From positions 250,425,741 through 250,489,740 of the forward strand of contig CM041465.1 of the NCBI GenBank assembly GCA_023213395.1: DNA of 64,000 nt, given 5' to 3'. Both the position numbers and the translations under genes were made by a program. Source of the DNA: Cycas panzhihuaensis (taxonomy: Eukaryota; Cycadophyta). Of this stretch, positions 45,523-57,805 are shown in pieces (position 1 is the first letter of the stretch; every line of letters starts with the position of its first letter). The notes under the pieces are model-generated. The model saw only the letters and a list, made by a program, of their open reading frames with translations. It had not been told where the DNA came from and did not search any database.

Positions 45523-46311
45523 GGGAATTTCGAAGAGACTACCACTGTTACTGATGAACTAGCATAGACAGACTGTAGAATCCTTAACGACTATGTCAAG
45601 CTCACTGCAGCAGGCCCAATTTATATTGTTGGTGACATAACTCAGACATAGATTTACGACGGAACCTGTACATCCCGAAGATAAGGAGACTGCATAGGTA
45701 ATACGCTTGTTCTACGCTTGGCTGGTAAGTCATCTCTGTGGAAATCTAATAGCATATCTGCATGACTATCTTTGGAAGTACCTGGTAGCTTGGCTTTGTG
45801 AACTGAGGAGGTGTATAGAAGTTTCAAACATTCGAAACTTTTCTGGCCTTTTTTTTTTGACACATGGGTGAAGGAACTAGCTACATCTCCTGCTACCTAA
45901 ACTGCAACTGTTGAATGCTCCCAAACTGTTGAAACTAAGAATAGGTTTGTGGCTACCACAATATCCTCTATTGATACATTATAGGTTGTTGAGATATTGT
46001 TTGTGCATCGAATTGAAAATGCTTTGTAGATTGTGATAAACCTCTTGCAACTAAGACTGCTTTTGTAATTGGTGCTCTCGCTAAACAAAAAAAATTTCTA
46101 GCTATAGAAGACCCTTTTAGGAGCTCCTAGAGATCTACCCTGAGAATTTTGTTGTAAGAATCTAGACTCTGTTCAACAGTATGTTTCTTGGCTCCCTTAA
46201 TTATTTTCTGATCACGTAATGGTTGAATGGATACCAAATGGATTTATGGTCTTGCCATTCTTTATGCATAAATCCTAAGAATTACAGTTGTGATTGGCTT
46301 CTTCATATATT
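45523..46311. other. Copia interior between kinase fragment and gag remnant
   Basis: No recognised coding sequence on the plus strand. A minus-strand 69-codon frame (45,863-45,654) is unrecognised and could be a second captured piece; I cannot support that further. Confidence 0.35.
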
Positions 46312-46770
46312 ATGGAGTTAAGTGACATTATTACTTTTGTGCCTGAAAAGAATGAATATTGGTTGTCGGATCTCCCTTTTCCTTTACCCAAATATGTCGG
46401 CACTAATTTTCGAATATGGAAAATTAAGATGGAGTGCTTATTCAAGACAAAAAAACTTTAGAAGATCATTATGGATACTGAAATGGCTCACGAAGAAGGG
46501 GAGGAAACTTTCAAAAGGAAAAACAGAATAGTTATTGACGTAATACTTGCAGCCTTTGATAAAGATAATCTTCCTCTTTTCTATCATTTCCTTGTACAAA
46601 CTTTTCAAAATACCAACTCAGCCGAGGATGTTTGGAAACTGCTTGCAGAAGTACAAGAAAAGGGACCTGAAAAAGTGCATCGAAGTATCAAAAGGGCAAA
46701 GAACCAAAGAAAGAGGTTGAAAGGAAAGTTAAAAAACAACTTGATTCTGATAAAAAGAATTCTCCCGTAG
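46312..46770 (+). pseudogene. Copia gag remnant
   Basis: From ATG 46,312 the reading contains LPKYVGTNFRIWKIKMECLF, the copia Gag start 'L..Y.G.NF..WK.KM...L', then a TAG at the position where the family has Trp (KKL, stop, KIIM). The same frame continues (from 46,471) through a helical region and NSAEDVWKLLAEVQEKG, matching 'T..e.W..L...Y' of the UBN2-type gag. It ends in a Lys-rich tail at 46,768-46,770. No CCHC knuckle was found. This is the only retroelement protein readable in the copia interior. Confidence 0.6.
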
Positions 46771-47321
46771 ATAAACAGGAATCTGATAATTTCTACCCAA
46801 AATCTGATGAAGACTTAAGTACATCAAATGACCTATGTCTCACCAAGTTAATAGAAGACTTCACACCTATATCACAATCCTTGCAGATAATTCTTCACAG
46901 AGACACACACACTGATGGAAGGCATGGGCAATATTGTCCTAGTTCGTGTTGACAAGTTGGTAGCCAGAATTCAAATGATGACATGACATACAATGATATG
47001 TATGTATTGGAGGTTATCCATGATTTCTTTCAACTCAATTACATGCTCTATTCTCATCTTTGAAAGAATCAAAATTATGACAGCATATCCTATAATAGCA
47101 CTGAAAAGTTGTTTCAAAGAAAGAAGGAACATAGGGAGGATATTATATGATCAAACTCTTGCTTGTCAAGATCATATTACATTTTGGGTAGGTTACTTGA
47201 TCATAAAGGTCAATCATATTGAAATAATGTTCCATCTCTACATATCCATAATCAGGAAGTATGTACACATAGGTATCATGGAAATATTCATTATACTTGG
47301 TTCAAGGAATCTCTTGAGTGA
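46771..47321. other. Copia interior left of gypsy copy B
   Basis: A frame at 46,993-47,355 is unrecognised and runs into the gypsy LTR. The last five bases (47,317-47,321, AGTGA) are the TSD of gypsy copy B. Confidence 0.4.
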
Positions 47322-48134
47322 TGTTGGAGTCAAAAGTGATCTAATGGCTGTGTGAGGACCAGAGGTAGGTCAGATAACCCGAGTTGTGCAGTGCGGACCC
47401 GTGCGGAGTACGCATGAGGCAAAACGGCAAAAAACTAGCATGCAGGTGCGTATGGCGGTGCGTACCTAGAGCAGTGCGATATAAGATCGTACCAGCGGAG
47501 CAGGCAAAGCGAGCGGTGCGTGCGAATCAAGGGGACGGTGAAGACACAGTCGAGGTGCAGACGTGCGTGCACGCATGACTCAAAGGACGGATTAATTAAG
47601 GCTAAACAAGTGTTTAAGTGAAAGGGCACGCATGGTGAAGGGGCACGGTTATGATGAAGTATCATAACCCTTGACCAAAAAGTACCAAAGATGAGTACTT
47701 AATGAGTGCAGCATGATTCACTGGTTAGGGTGAGAGCCGATATCACAGTACGCAAAGGTGTAGGAGCTAGTACGCATGGCCGACTATTTGGAGCATCACC
47801 GTATGATAAGTACCATCCGTGCAGCATTGTATGAGAAAGATTGTATCTTTCTTTGGAATGCTCAGGAATGCATTCCGACCTCTATGTAAATGAACTGTTG
47901 ACTTAATAAAAGGAAGAGTTACGTGGAAATTGGTGTATTCTTGGTGTTGCAATGATGATTTATTGAGTATGTATTGATTTCTGTACTGTTGTGTACCATT
48001 CTGTGAATTATATATGGAATGTATGTGAATGACCATGTTGTGATGTATCTGAACTAGACTATAGCTACTGTAACCTTGACAAGTGTAGCAAGGGGTATCT
48101 CATAAGTGTAATAAGATACCCCAGCAAGTCAACA
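47322..48134 (+). repeat. Gypsy copy B 5' LTR (813 bp)
   Basis: CpG/GTACG-rich U3, AATAAA near 47,905, end AGCAAGTCAACA. It shares 'gataccccagcaagtcaaca' with the copy B 3' LTR, against 'ataaaccc' in copy A, supporting a separate source copy for B. Confidence 0.9.
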
Positions 48135-48150
48135 CTAGTTCCTTTGCCTA
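48135..48150 (+). promoter_or_regulatory. Decayed primer-binding site, gypsy copy B
   Basis: CTAGTTCCTTTGCCTA aligns with TTGGTTCCGTTGCCTA after the copy A LTR; the TGG core has become TAG. Confidence 0.45.
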
Positions 48151-48275
48151 CGTCCGTTGAGGAGGGACAGGGCCTAGGGGTTTCAAGGGAAAAGAATGTG
48201 TAAAGGGCAAAGGACCCTGGCTGCCGTCGTGATGGCGGGCTGTAACTAAGCCACCAGCAGCCAGGGGACCTTCCA

Positions 48276-49930
48276 ATGCCACCTAAGAGGCCTTCAAGGT
48301 CGAAAGAGCCCCAGAAGGATACTTCACCCAAGGAAAAGGAAACCAGCAAACAAAGGGCACTGAGATGGTCAAAAGAAGCAAAACTCAGAAGGGCGAGGAG
48401 ATTAAGTTCGCAAAACAACGAGACTAAGGGACAGTCCGTGGAAGGATCTAAGGCAAGTGGAGCCCAGACACCTCAGGAAGAGGAAACCCATGGCGAATAC
48501 ATGGTATTGACACCATTGTCGGAGATGATTTGTTTGCTTGGGAGATTGAAGGGAAGCCAAAAGTGGATGAAAAACATAAAGAGATCCTAACAGAGGGAAG
48601 TATACCAATGGAGGACAGCTTGAAGGACCTAGGTGATAGCGATAAGAAGGCGGAGGAAGGTCCCTCGGCATATTGGGAGAACAAGCTAACGAGACAGCTT
48701 TTTGAAGATTCGGACGTAAAGGGGATCTGATCAATCTTACATTACGGTAACACCATTGACTATACAAGTTCCAGGTGTAGTGGAACCCATACGCATAAAA
48801 ACTCCATTCAAAAATCCGCTATTTGGAAAAGATAGTACAACGGTAGTTACTCCCAGTGCATCCCCAAAGGAGGGAGGAAGGGAAAAATCACCATCAGGTG
48901 GGGGACAGTTGTAATCTCCCAAAATGGACGACTATAGAGACTTTGGGAAACTAATCTTTAATGATACTTCAGACGCAGCAAAGCATGTATATCTATTTCA
49001 GAGCCTTATTGATGTCAAAAAGATTACAGACGAAGATGAAATCAAAGCACGCCGCACAGACATTGAGAGGAGTACCCTTGGCATGGTATAAGGAAACAAA
49101 CAAGAATGAGCCATGGGTGAAGATTAAGAAAGCATTTGAAGAAAGATTTCAAAAGTTTTGCAGTAATGAAGCCGTCGAAATCGCACTATGAGAGATCAGA
49201 CGGTAGGGAATCTGTCCTAACTTACATTAGCCGAATGAAAATTATTGCGGCAAGCATGATCAATGAGACGATAATAGACCATAATATGAAGAATTACTTT
49301 GTAAGAGGGCTGAATGAGAAGTTGCAAGCCATGATACATGCTCATCCATTGAAATCATTTAAGAATGCTCAAGATTTGACATTAGATTTTGAAATGGAAA
49401 TGGACGCACAAGCAGGAGGACAAGACTCCTTGTTGCTGAGGTTACAAGACGAGATTAGAGAATTGAATCAAAACCAGTACAACCGACCCTTCTGCCAGGT
49501 AGGGGTAGCAGAGGAGGAATCGGAATTGGAGGCATTGAGAAAAGAGGTAGCTAGATTGAAAGTTAGAAATAACCGTGAAGAAGAGGAAACACCTAAAAAT
49601 AAAGAGCATACTGGAAGGGTAACCAAGTGGTGCCACATTTGTGAAGAAAACTCACATACCACCAGGGAATGTGATTTAAATTTAAAAAACAATACGTTGC
49701 ACCAACAAGAGAAGTGGTGCCATATATGTGAAGTTGACACACATACAACCAAGGATTGTTTCTACAATCCCGAGGAAAAGCATTCAGAGGACGAGGTCGA
49801 GGAAGGGATAACCCACCTCGAAATGTGTATACAACGAGGGGCGCACCAGAACCCTCGAGGAAGAAACAGCCGATGGGGAGATGCCTCATCATCTCTGATT
49901 CGGGCACCTTTGGAAGTCAATGCCCAATGA
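48276..49930 (+). pseudogene. Gypsy copy B gag
   Basis: It opens at ATG 48,276 with the same basic N-terminus as copy A. A short deletion near 48,513 shifts the frame (continuing at 48,530), and further breaks occur near 48,720, 49,050 and 49,190. The longest part (49,136-49,930) has the end of the Retrotrans_gag core (MKNYFVRGLNEKLQAMIHAH), a coiled-coil-like EEESELEALRKEVARLK, and two intact CX2CX4HX4C knuckles: CHICEENSHTTREC and CHICEVDTHTTKDC. Two knuckles suit RNA packaging. The gag reading then passes into the Lys/Glu-rich linker before protease. Confidence 0.85.
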
Positions 49931-50111
49931 GCGGGAATCTGAGCAGGCCGTTAGGTAGAATCGTGGCCTAAGTGACCACAAAACAAAGGATTCCAAAGGC
50001 AAAGGCAAAGCGACTAACCTGATGACAATCGTACCAGAAGCCAAGAATGTGAAATTACAAAACAAACAGAAAGAGAAATTGGATGAAGGATATCCAAATC
50101 CACCAACATAA

Positions 50112-51342
50112 ATGGATCGGTATAGACAAGTAAAACAAGTGTTAGATGGCCTAGTCCGGGAGGAGAATACATTACCAATGGGTAAACTGGAAACGAAATA
50201 CGTATATGTACGAAAAAATAAACAAAATGAGCAAGAAAAACTACCGGAAGAACTTAAGACAAAACCCCAAATGGTGCAGAAGGAAGAACTTTTCAAAGGA
50301 TTGCCAGCTGAGGATATCCCCAGAATGTTGCTATTAATGGAGAATTTGGTGAAAGCGATTCTGATTGACTATTCCTCTGTCCCAAGTTATTAATTGGATC
50401 AAAGGAGGAGTGCTACAGAAAGGAATTACCAAAAGTTTAAAGCAAATTATACCATCATTCGACATGGATCCGACGGTAACCATGTCAGTCTTGGGAGAAA
50501 CATTCCCACGGGTAATTGTGGATGGAGGCACAGCAGTAAACGTGCTACCAGCTGCAACATGGCGTAGATTGGGAAGCCCGAAGTTGGAAGCAGCAATTTA
50601 TTCACTGAAATTGGCTAATGAACTATTGGTACGACCTATGGGCAGACTAGCCAATATCAAAGTAGACGTGGCAGGGATAGTGGTAAAGATTAACTTCACA
50701 ATTGTGGAGACGGAGAAAGGAGCAACACCCTATCCAGCACTATTAGGAAGGCCATGGTTATATAAAACGCAATACCTTTAGAATTGGGAAAAAGTAACCT
50801 TCACTCTATCGGATAGCAACAACAAAGTGGTACTGCCAATGCTGGGAAGAAGTTCGATTGAAGTGATCCCAGATGAAGGATCCAACACCACGGTAACGAG
50901 CGACACGACATTTTCTTCCATTGGGGAAGAACATATCTTCCACATGGCAGAAGAACCCACCACATCGAATAACCACCAGCGTGAAGAACCAACAGATCTC
51001 GAAGAGATATACAACTCTTCGGATGACGAACACGGCATGAGGTTCGTGGATTACTGGCTTCAGGATGCATATGAAGTAAACTCTTCTTCTTACAGATGTA
51101 ATTTGCTATCTAAATGTGTATTTGCAAACATTGATAATAATTCAAATTCTTTTGAGTATATGCTGACTAACGATGATTTGAAAAATGGTAACAACCTAGA
51201 CCAACCAAACCTTAGTTTACCTAGTAATTTTTGTAGTTTTTTTGTAGTTAATATTAATCCCAACATCCCATCTACTTCAGGCGTGGGTCCTGAGGTAGAT
51301 TCCCTACCCCCCCCCCTTATTACAACCCGAGGAAGGAATTAA
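50112..51342 (+). pseudogene. Gypsy copy B protease, linker and acidic C-terminal region
   Basis: The linker frame (50,112-50,393) ends SSVPSY, stop, and overlaps by 29 bases the protease frame 50,365-50,781. The active site is VIVDGGTAVNVLP (Asp at about 50,521), and TPYPALLGRPWLY is the conserved end of the fold. After a TAG (50,779-50,781), a frame at 50,827-51,342 continues with GRSSIEVIPDEG and an acidic, Ser/Asn-rich region (IYNSSDDEHGMRF). That region has no named domain and leads toward the second gag-like segment. There is no archaeal RNase H here. Confidence 0.75.
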
Positions 51343-51420
51343 TATTCCTTCCTCTTCTTCCTTAGAGGTACACCCACCCAGCCATAAATCTCTTCCAACC
51401 ATTGGCGCCAAAGCGGGAAA

Positions 51421-51968
51421 ATGGAAGGAGGATTCTTTGGTAAGTACTTCTAGAGTCTAGTCTAGAGAGTAAAATCATTATCCCAGAAGAAACAAACTAT
51501 CAAATCTATATTGGGAACTACGTTAAACCATTCTATGGGGAACAGTTATATGGGACTACCCATTTAACGCACTGTGTTGAGTATTGGATAGATCAGGGAA
51601 ATTGGGATAAAACCCAATGGCAGCAAGACCTAATCCTAACCTTACGAGGAGAGCTTGGTGCGGTACTTAGCCCACCAAGCCACTCTTAGGAGTTGGCAAG
51701 ATTCTGAGCGATGTTTCGAATACGATTCGATCATCCAACCCAACCAACTGTTCCAATATTCTACATAGGCCATAACCCTAGAAAACATATACAGGTTTGT
51801 AAACAAAAATGGAGATCCTTAAGTATACCTAAACGGAATTGGTCTAACTATTTCTACCACACCTTGGGGAGAGTAGCAAATGACTGGAAGGAACAAAATT
51901 TAGATATGACTTGGAGAAACCTAAAGAAATCTTTTATAAAAACCTTTAGGCATACTTCGGATAACTAA
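51421..51968 (+). pseudogene. Gypsy copy B second gag-like domain
   Basis: This is the same segment as in copy A. A first part includes YWIDQGNWDKTQWQQDLILT, then SHS and the shared TAG; the frame 51,711-51,968 gives NPRKHIQVCKQKW, 'YFYHTLGRVANDWKEQ' and LKKSFIKTFRHTSDN. Its presence at the same place in an independently inserted copy shows it belongs to the family and is not a local rearrangement. Resemblance is to the Retrotrans_gag core. RT begins about 200 bp downstream in another frame. Confidence 0.6.
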
Positions 51969-52168
51969 GAAATAAACAAAATCTTGAAACATAATAGAAT
52001 AATGAGCATAAAATTAGAAACGACATCTAACAGGCGAGGAAGCGATGAGAGAATCTATACATAGTGAAGAAGAAGAGATTATGAATTATCCTGCAGAGTT
52101 CTGAAATTCAACTTGGAGAAAGAAAAATAGAAGAAGCCCCGAGACACAAAACTGGAAATGTAGAAGAT

Positions 52169-53750
52169 GTGGGTATAACAAAGTTGAAAACTACAGAAAT
52201 TAATGTTGGTAGTTCAAAAAATCCTAAGCTTATTCGAATTGGAAACTATTGGGATCCCCAAACGATAGCAGAAACTCAACAGTTATTCGAGGAATTCCGT
52301 GATGTGTTCGCATGGTCGTATAAAGATCTGAAAGGCATTCCTCTGGAGATAGGAATGCATCATATTGATCTAGTGGAAGACGCCAAACCAATAAAATAAA
52401 GACCATATCGGATGAATCCAAAACATAAAGAGAAAGTAAAAGTAGAATTTGATAAAATCTTTGGGCGAAGTTATATATACGAAATCGACTACAGCGATTG
52501 GGTGAGCCCTGTAGTAGTGGTTCCCAAGAAAAATAGGAAAATTAGGTATGCATGTGGATTACAGACAGTTGAATAAGGTGACGAAAAAAGATCCATTTCC
52601 GTTACCTTTTACGGAGGATATTTTGGAAGCAGTTGGGGGAAACGAGATCTATTCCTTCACAGACGGATTTAGTGGGTACAACCAAGTGCAGATTGCCCCG
52701 GAAGATCAGGCAAAAACGACATTCGTAACAGAATGGGGTACGTACGCCTATAAGGTAATGCCATTCGGTCTTACGAATGCACCAGCGACATTCCAGCGAA
52801 TTGTGATTAATATCTTTCGAAATTTTATTGGAGAAAAAGTTGCTGTATTCCTAGACGATTGGACGTTGTATGGATTAATGAAAAATCATATGGAAAACTT
52901 GAGAGAAATGTTGCAAACCTGTCGAGAAAGTAAATTGTGCCTCAATCCAGAAAAGTGTACATTTCTGGTACCCTTTGGAAACCTCTTAGGGCATATAGTC
53001 AACAAAGAAGGATTGCTGACGGATCCAGCAAAAGTGTCTGCCATTCTACATTTTCTGACACTGATTACGAGAAAACAGCTGAAAGGTTTTCTGGGTTTGA
53101 CAGGATATTATAAAAAATTTATCAGAGGGTATGCATATATATCTAGACCTCTGGAAGAATTGCTAAAAAATAATATTGAATGGATATGGACAGAAGATCA
53201 GCAACGAGCATTTGAAACATTGAAACAGGCCATTGTAACAGCGCCTATACTGCGATTTCCAGATTGGAAGAAAACTTTTCACGTACATGTGGATGCGTCA
53301 CAATACGCCATTGGATGTGTATTGACACAACCCAACGATGATAAAACAGATCATCCAATCTATTTTGCCAGTTGGAAACTTACGAGAGCTGAGAAGAATT
53401 ATACGACGATGGAAAGGGAAGCACTCGGTATGGTTTATGCATTACAAAAGTTTCGACATTATTTGTTATCCAATCCATTCCTGTTTTTCGTCGACCACCA
53501 AGCCCTGATGTATCTAGTAAATGAACCGATTATGCGGGGAAGAATCAGCAGATGGTTAATGTTGTTTCAAGAATTCTCATTCAAAATCATTGTGAAACCC
53601 GGCAAAGCCCACATCATTCCAGATCAGCTGTCGAGAATCAAAAACGGAGAAAAAGCCACGGGGATACCAGATGATTTTCCAGACGCAGCTTTGTTCAGTG
53701 TGGAAGCAGTCCCAACAGACTGGTATGAGGGAATACCAAAGTATCTAGCG
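52169..53750 (+). pseudogene. Gypsy copy B reverse transcriptase and RNase H
   Basis: The N-terminal RT frame (52,169-52,399) ends at a TAA in the 'KQRPYR' segment; a second break lies before 52,548. The long frame 52,548-53,987 then has RT motif A FTDGFSGY (Asp 39), FGLTNAPATF, the catalytic FLDDWTLYG (DD 103-104) and GLTGYYKKFI. RNase H catalytic residues are D249 (HVDASQ), E291 (MEREAL), D316 (VDHQAL) and D359 (IIPDQLSR), after which the linker leads to integrase. This stretch retains all RT/RNase H catalytic residues and is the least damaged coding part in the window. Confidence 0.88.
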
Positions 53751-54955
53751 ACCAGAGAAGTGCCAGCAGAGTTAGATCGTATGGGGAGAAGAAATTTCAT
53801 CAGAAAAGCGGAGCCGTATCAGCTTATCAGCGGCGAGTTGTACAAATTGGGGCCAGATGACGTATTGCAACATTGTGTTCGACAGCATGAGACAAACCAA
53901 ATCATGTCTCAGGCACATGAAGGAGTAGCAAGTGGCCACATGGGAAAATTGGCCACATGGCGGAAGATCTTGACATCGGGATTCTAGTGGCCATCAATGT
54001 TCGAAGATGTCAAAAAATGGATTCAAGCATGTGATTATTGCCAACGCGTGGGGAAACCTAATCGACAGGATTTCCAACCGTTGCATCCCATATTACCTTT
54101 GGCACCGTTCAAAAAATGGGGGCTCGACTTTGTGGGGCCAATCAAACCAGCAGAGCGGAGATCGAAAGCTCGATACATTCTGGTGGCAACCGATTATACG
54201 ACAAAATGGGTGGAAGCCCGCGCATTGCGAAAGCCGATCTGACAAAGAAGATTTACGTATGAGGTAATAATTACGCGATTTGGATGCCCTTGGAGATCGT
54301 CAGTGACCAAGGTGCCCACTTCCTCAACCAAACTATTGAAACATTGACAACCGCCTTCATGATTAGCCATCTAAATCAACTCCCTACTATCCGAGAGCCA
54401 ATGGTCAAGCGAGAGCTCGAACAAGATAATCGAAAAGCGCTTGCGAAGATATGCAACATCGGCAGATCGGATTGGGTAGAAGTTACCCTACGTACTATGG
54501 GCCTTTCGCGACCTACAAAAGGTCAATTGGATGAGACCCATTCGACTTGTATATGACACAGAAGCCATTCTTCCGACAGAATTTGAGATACCCAGCTTAC
54601 GAGTGGCAGTACAATGTCGATTAGACGACCTCCAGTCTTTGGAACGACGACTGGAAGACTTAATACGGTTGGAAGAGAAATGACACCTAGCAAACCGGTT
54701 GCAACATATCGAAAATCGGCGACAAAAAGCATGGCACGACCGCCATCTATGGAAACCTCAATTCAACGAATGTGATCAAGTGTTGCTGTACGACAGCAAA
54801 TTCAAAACGCACCCCGGGAAACTCAAGATGCGATAGTTGGGACCATACATCGCAGAACGAATTTTTGAGAATGGATCGGTGCAGCTTCGAGAGATCGACG
54901 AACCTCTGCTACCAACTCGGGTAAATGGTAGCAGGCTCAAGCCTTACATTGAGTA
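53751..54955 (+). pseudogene. Gypsy copy B integrase
   Basis: The HHCC zinc region is complete in content: AHEGVASGHMG supplies the His pair and ACDYCQR the Cys pair, but a TAG at 53,985-53,987 replaces a Trp codon between them. The frame 53,997-54,242 has LDFVGP (first Asp). A frameshift near 54,235 precedes SDQGAHF (within 54,284-54,556), and a one-base deletion strikes the NGQAES segment that holds the catalytic Glu. The C-terminal GPY-like segment (54,700-54,955) has a stop in place of Trp just before GPYIAERIFENGSVQL. It ends at TAG 54,953-54,955. Confidence 0.82.
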
Positions 54956-55179
54956 GCCCAGCCTACCAGCAAGATCAGCTGGTTATACAATATCGTATTG
55001 CATGATGTTGAGGCAACCAACTGCCTTGATACCGAGCCATGATCTAGTTCGATATGGATACAAAAATAGAAAAAAAAATTTGAAAAAAAATAAAAAATAA
55101 CTGTAACTCATTACTGATATAAGTAATGACATAATCGAGAAAAATCGAGGGAAATTCATCCATACAAGCAAATTACGAT

Positions 55180-55740
55180 TATGCATTACCAAAAGGTATG
55201 TTACCAGGTACATACAGTTGAAACAGTGATAAAAATTGAAAATATACTATGCGTACCAAGGAAATTCACTAAAGTACGCATAGTTTAAAAAAGTGACTCG
55301 GAATTACACTATACATACTTGAAAAGTACGCAGATAGGTACGCACAATGTCAATAACTTTTAAGTGGCTCAATTACATTATACGTACCTGAAAAGTACGC
55401 AAGCAAAGGCAAAGGAGGGTAAGTTAAAAAATTACATTATACGTACCAACAAAGTACGTGTCAGTGCACGACCGGTAAAAGATACTCAAGTGATTAGTTA
55501 CATTATACGTACCAAAGGAAATACGCAATCGAGTACGCATAATGAAAGCTCTTAACACTATACGTACCAAGGGCACGTATAAGACAAAATACGCAAAATG
55601 ACAAATCATTACGTACCTACGAGCATTCCCGTACGGTACGCAGAGCGGAACGGATTGCGGAAAATGGCACGCAAGAGACTGCTCTGGTACGCATCACAGT
55701 ACGCAAGAACGGCAAGCATTCTACAGAGGTACGTGCGTGC
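55180..55740 (+). repeat. Gypsy copy B: roughly 65-bp repeats with ACGTACC cores
   Basis: Same array as in copy A. Units with 'acattatACGTACC' or a near variant are at about 55,250, 55,315, 55,382, 55,440, 55,505, 55,560 and 55,611. It lies between the integrase stop and the extra ORF, and could hold the promoter or leader for that ORF. Confidence 0.7.
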
Positions 55741-55791
55741 GGTTCTAGCTGTACGCTTTGGTTTCTTTCTTATCTCTAGGACTCCACAACC

Positions 55792-56874
55792 ATGATGAGG
55801 ACAGCAGGGTGCCAAGAGGCCTACATTCCGAAGCTCAAACAAGACCTCCAAGCTCTACCAGCTGCATTTCAAGCCAAGGTTAAGCAGGCAGGCTGGGGAG
55901 ACTACATCTATTGTAACCCCATGTACCATGACCCCGAATTGATGGACCAAATCCTAATGGCCCTAAAGGCAGACAGCAGGAAGGTCAAAATGGACGCAGA
56001 CATAGTCCATACTATCACTAGACTTCCCAAGGAGGGAGAGGTTCCATTGGGAACAAAGAGGTCGGAAGTAGACCGGGAAATGTGGCTGAGGGAACTATGC
56101 CAGCCTAACACTCAGATTATGTCCGGTGGAATCAGGGTAGCCGACATTATGGATGGGAGACTTCAGTGGGTGGCCAAAGTAATTAATTCCAGGTTTTTGT
56201 CAAAGAGGAAGTATACCTATATCCAGGGAGGTATGATGCAGGTATTGTTAAAAATTCGAGATGGAGAAAGGTTGAATTAGTCAGAATTTTTGGCGGAAAA
56301 CATGAGATAGCAGCTACAAGAAATCCGGACACATCCATTCCGCCATCCTTCATTGCTTCTGGCAATATTATTCTACCAGTGTCCAGAAGTTCGATTGACT
56401 GAACTACCATCTCCTGAGCCAATTATCAAACAATGGGTAGCAGAATTTCCAGACACAACAACCAGTCTGGAAGCAAAACGGAGAGTTCAAAAGCAGATGC
56501 AAAAGGTGCTTACCTGGTTACAAAAAACACCAGGAACACCTATCCCTCATCGGATGAAGCAAGTTGTTCATTGTCGTGGGAAGAGGAAGAAAGGGGAAGA
56601 AGAAACAGAAGAAGAAGAGGAGGAGAAAGCAGAAGCATCCTGGGAAGAATGGGAAGACTTCCCACTAGCAACAGAGGCAGGAGAACCTTCAGCACCTCCT
56701 ACACCGCAGGATAAAGCGGGACCCATCATCCAAATGATTCAGGATATGGAGGCAGGGTACAAAGCGGAGATAGCGGCCCTTCAGGACAAAATAAAGAAGG
56801 ATGCCATTATTGCCACCCTGACACAGATAAATGAGGAAATTTTGGGAGGACAGAGGCAGCAGGAGCCGCCTTGA
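55792..56874 (+). pseudogene. Gypsy copy B extra ORF downstream of pol (about 360 codons)
   Basis: A single frame from ATG 55,792 to TGA 56,872-56,874 with only two in-frame TAGs (56,278-56,280 for Trp, and one near 56,308 for Gln). The globular N-terminal part matches copy A. The C-terminal third has a strongly acidic run (EEETEEEEEEKAEASWEEW, about 56,599-56,655), a Pro-rich linker and a coiled-coil-like stretch (AGYKAEIAALQDKIKKDAI). No transmembrane helix or Cys/His zinc motif. It resembles the plant-transposon-protein domain of Athila-type elements by pattern; function unknown. Conservation in both copies shows it is part of the family. Confidence 0.65.
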
Positions 56875-56967
56875 GACAGAGTGGGGGAGGGATACCCCGA
56901 AATTTTGATTTTTTGGAGTTTTGTTGAGCAAGGATGCTCAAACCCATAACTGTTGACCCAGGATAGA

Positions 56968-57800
56968 TGTTGGAGTCAAAAGTGATCCAATGGCTGTGTG
57001 AGGACCAGAGGTAGGTCAGATAACCCGAGTTGTGCAGTACGGACCGTACAGAGACGCACGAGGCAAAAGCAGCGAAAAACTAGCATTCTGGCTACGTATG
57101 ACGGTGCATACCGAACGGTACATATGATGAGATCGTACCAGCGGCGAGCGGGCAAAGCGGCGACGCATGCGACTCAAGGGGACCAGTGAAGACCTGTCGA
57201 GGTGCCAGACGTACGTACGGACATATGAACTCAAAGGACGAATTAATTAAGGCTAAACAAGTGTTTTAAGTGAAAGGGTATACATGACTGAAGGGGTACG
57301 ATTATGACAGGCAGTCATAACCCTTCAGCCAAAAGGTACTAGCATGAGTACTTAAGGAGGTACGCATGATTCACCAGGTTAGGGTGAGAGCCGGATATCA
57401 CGGGTACGCAAAGGTGCAGGAGCCAGTACGCATGACAGCCATTTGGAGCATCATTGTATGATAAGTACCATCTAGGTACGCATTGTAACAGAAAGATTGT
57501 ATCTTTCTTTGGAATGCTCAGAATGCATTCCACCTACATGTAAATGAACTGTTGACTTAATAAAATGAAGAGTTACGTGGAAATTGGTGTATTCTTGGTG
57601 TTGCAATGATGATTTATTGAGTATGTATTGATTTCTGTACTGCTGTGTACCATTCTGTGAATTATATGTGGAATGTATGTGGAATGTATGTGAATGACCA
57701 TGTTGACAGTATCCTGAACTAGACTATAGTGCTGTGTAACCTTGACAAGTGTAGCAAGGGGTATCTCGTAAGTGTAATAAGATACCCCAGCAAGTCAACA
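56968..57800 (+). repeat. Gypsy copy B 3' LTR (833 bp)
   Basis: It starts TGTTGGAGTC after GGATAGA and ends CAAGTCAACA, followed by TSD AGTGA. A long purine run GTGGGGGAGGGA lies about 80 bp upstream, and a small conserved hairpin TTGAGCAAGGATGCTCAA lies at about 56,925-56,942. Confidence 0.9.
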
Positions 57801-57805
57801 AGTGA

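Larger units (their letters stand above)
47322..57800 (+). mobile_element. Ty3/gypsy element, copy B (10.5 kb), inserted in the copia interior
   Basis: It is bounded by TGTTGGAGTC and CAAGTCAACA, with TSD AGTGA at 47,317-47,321 and 57,801-57,805. Same family, orientation and domain order as copy A. It keeps the longest pol frame in the window (52,548-53,987, 479 codons) and both zinc knuckles of gag, so it is the better reference for the family, yet stops and frameshifts still break gag, protease, RT start, integrase and the extra ORF. Confidence 0.92.

Noticed and set aside
45654-45863. Second captured gene fragment on the minus strand of the copia interior
   Set aside because: The product has mixed composition but matches nothing I can name, so it is not called.
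50827-51342. Archaeal RNase H between protease and RT of the young gypsy family
   Set aside because: The frame is acidic and Ser/Asn-rich and shows none of the 'CTNN.AEYEAL' signature seen in the older relic.
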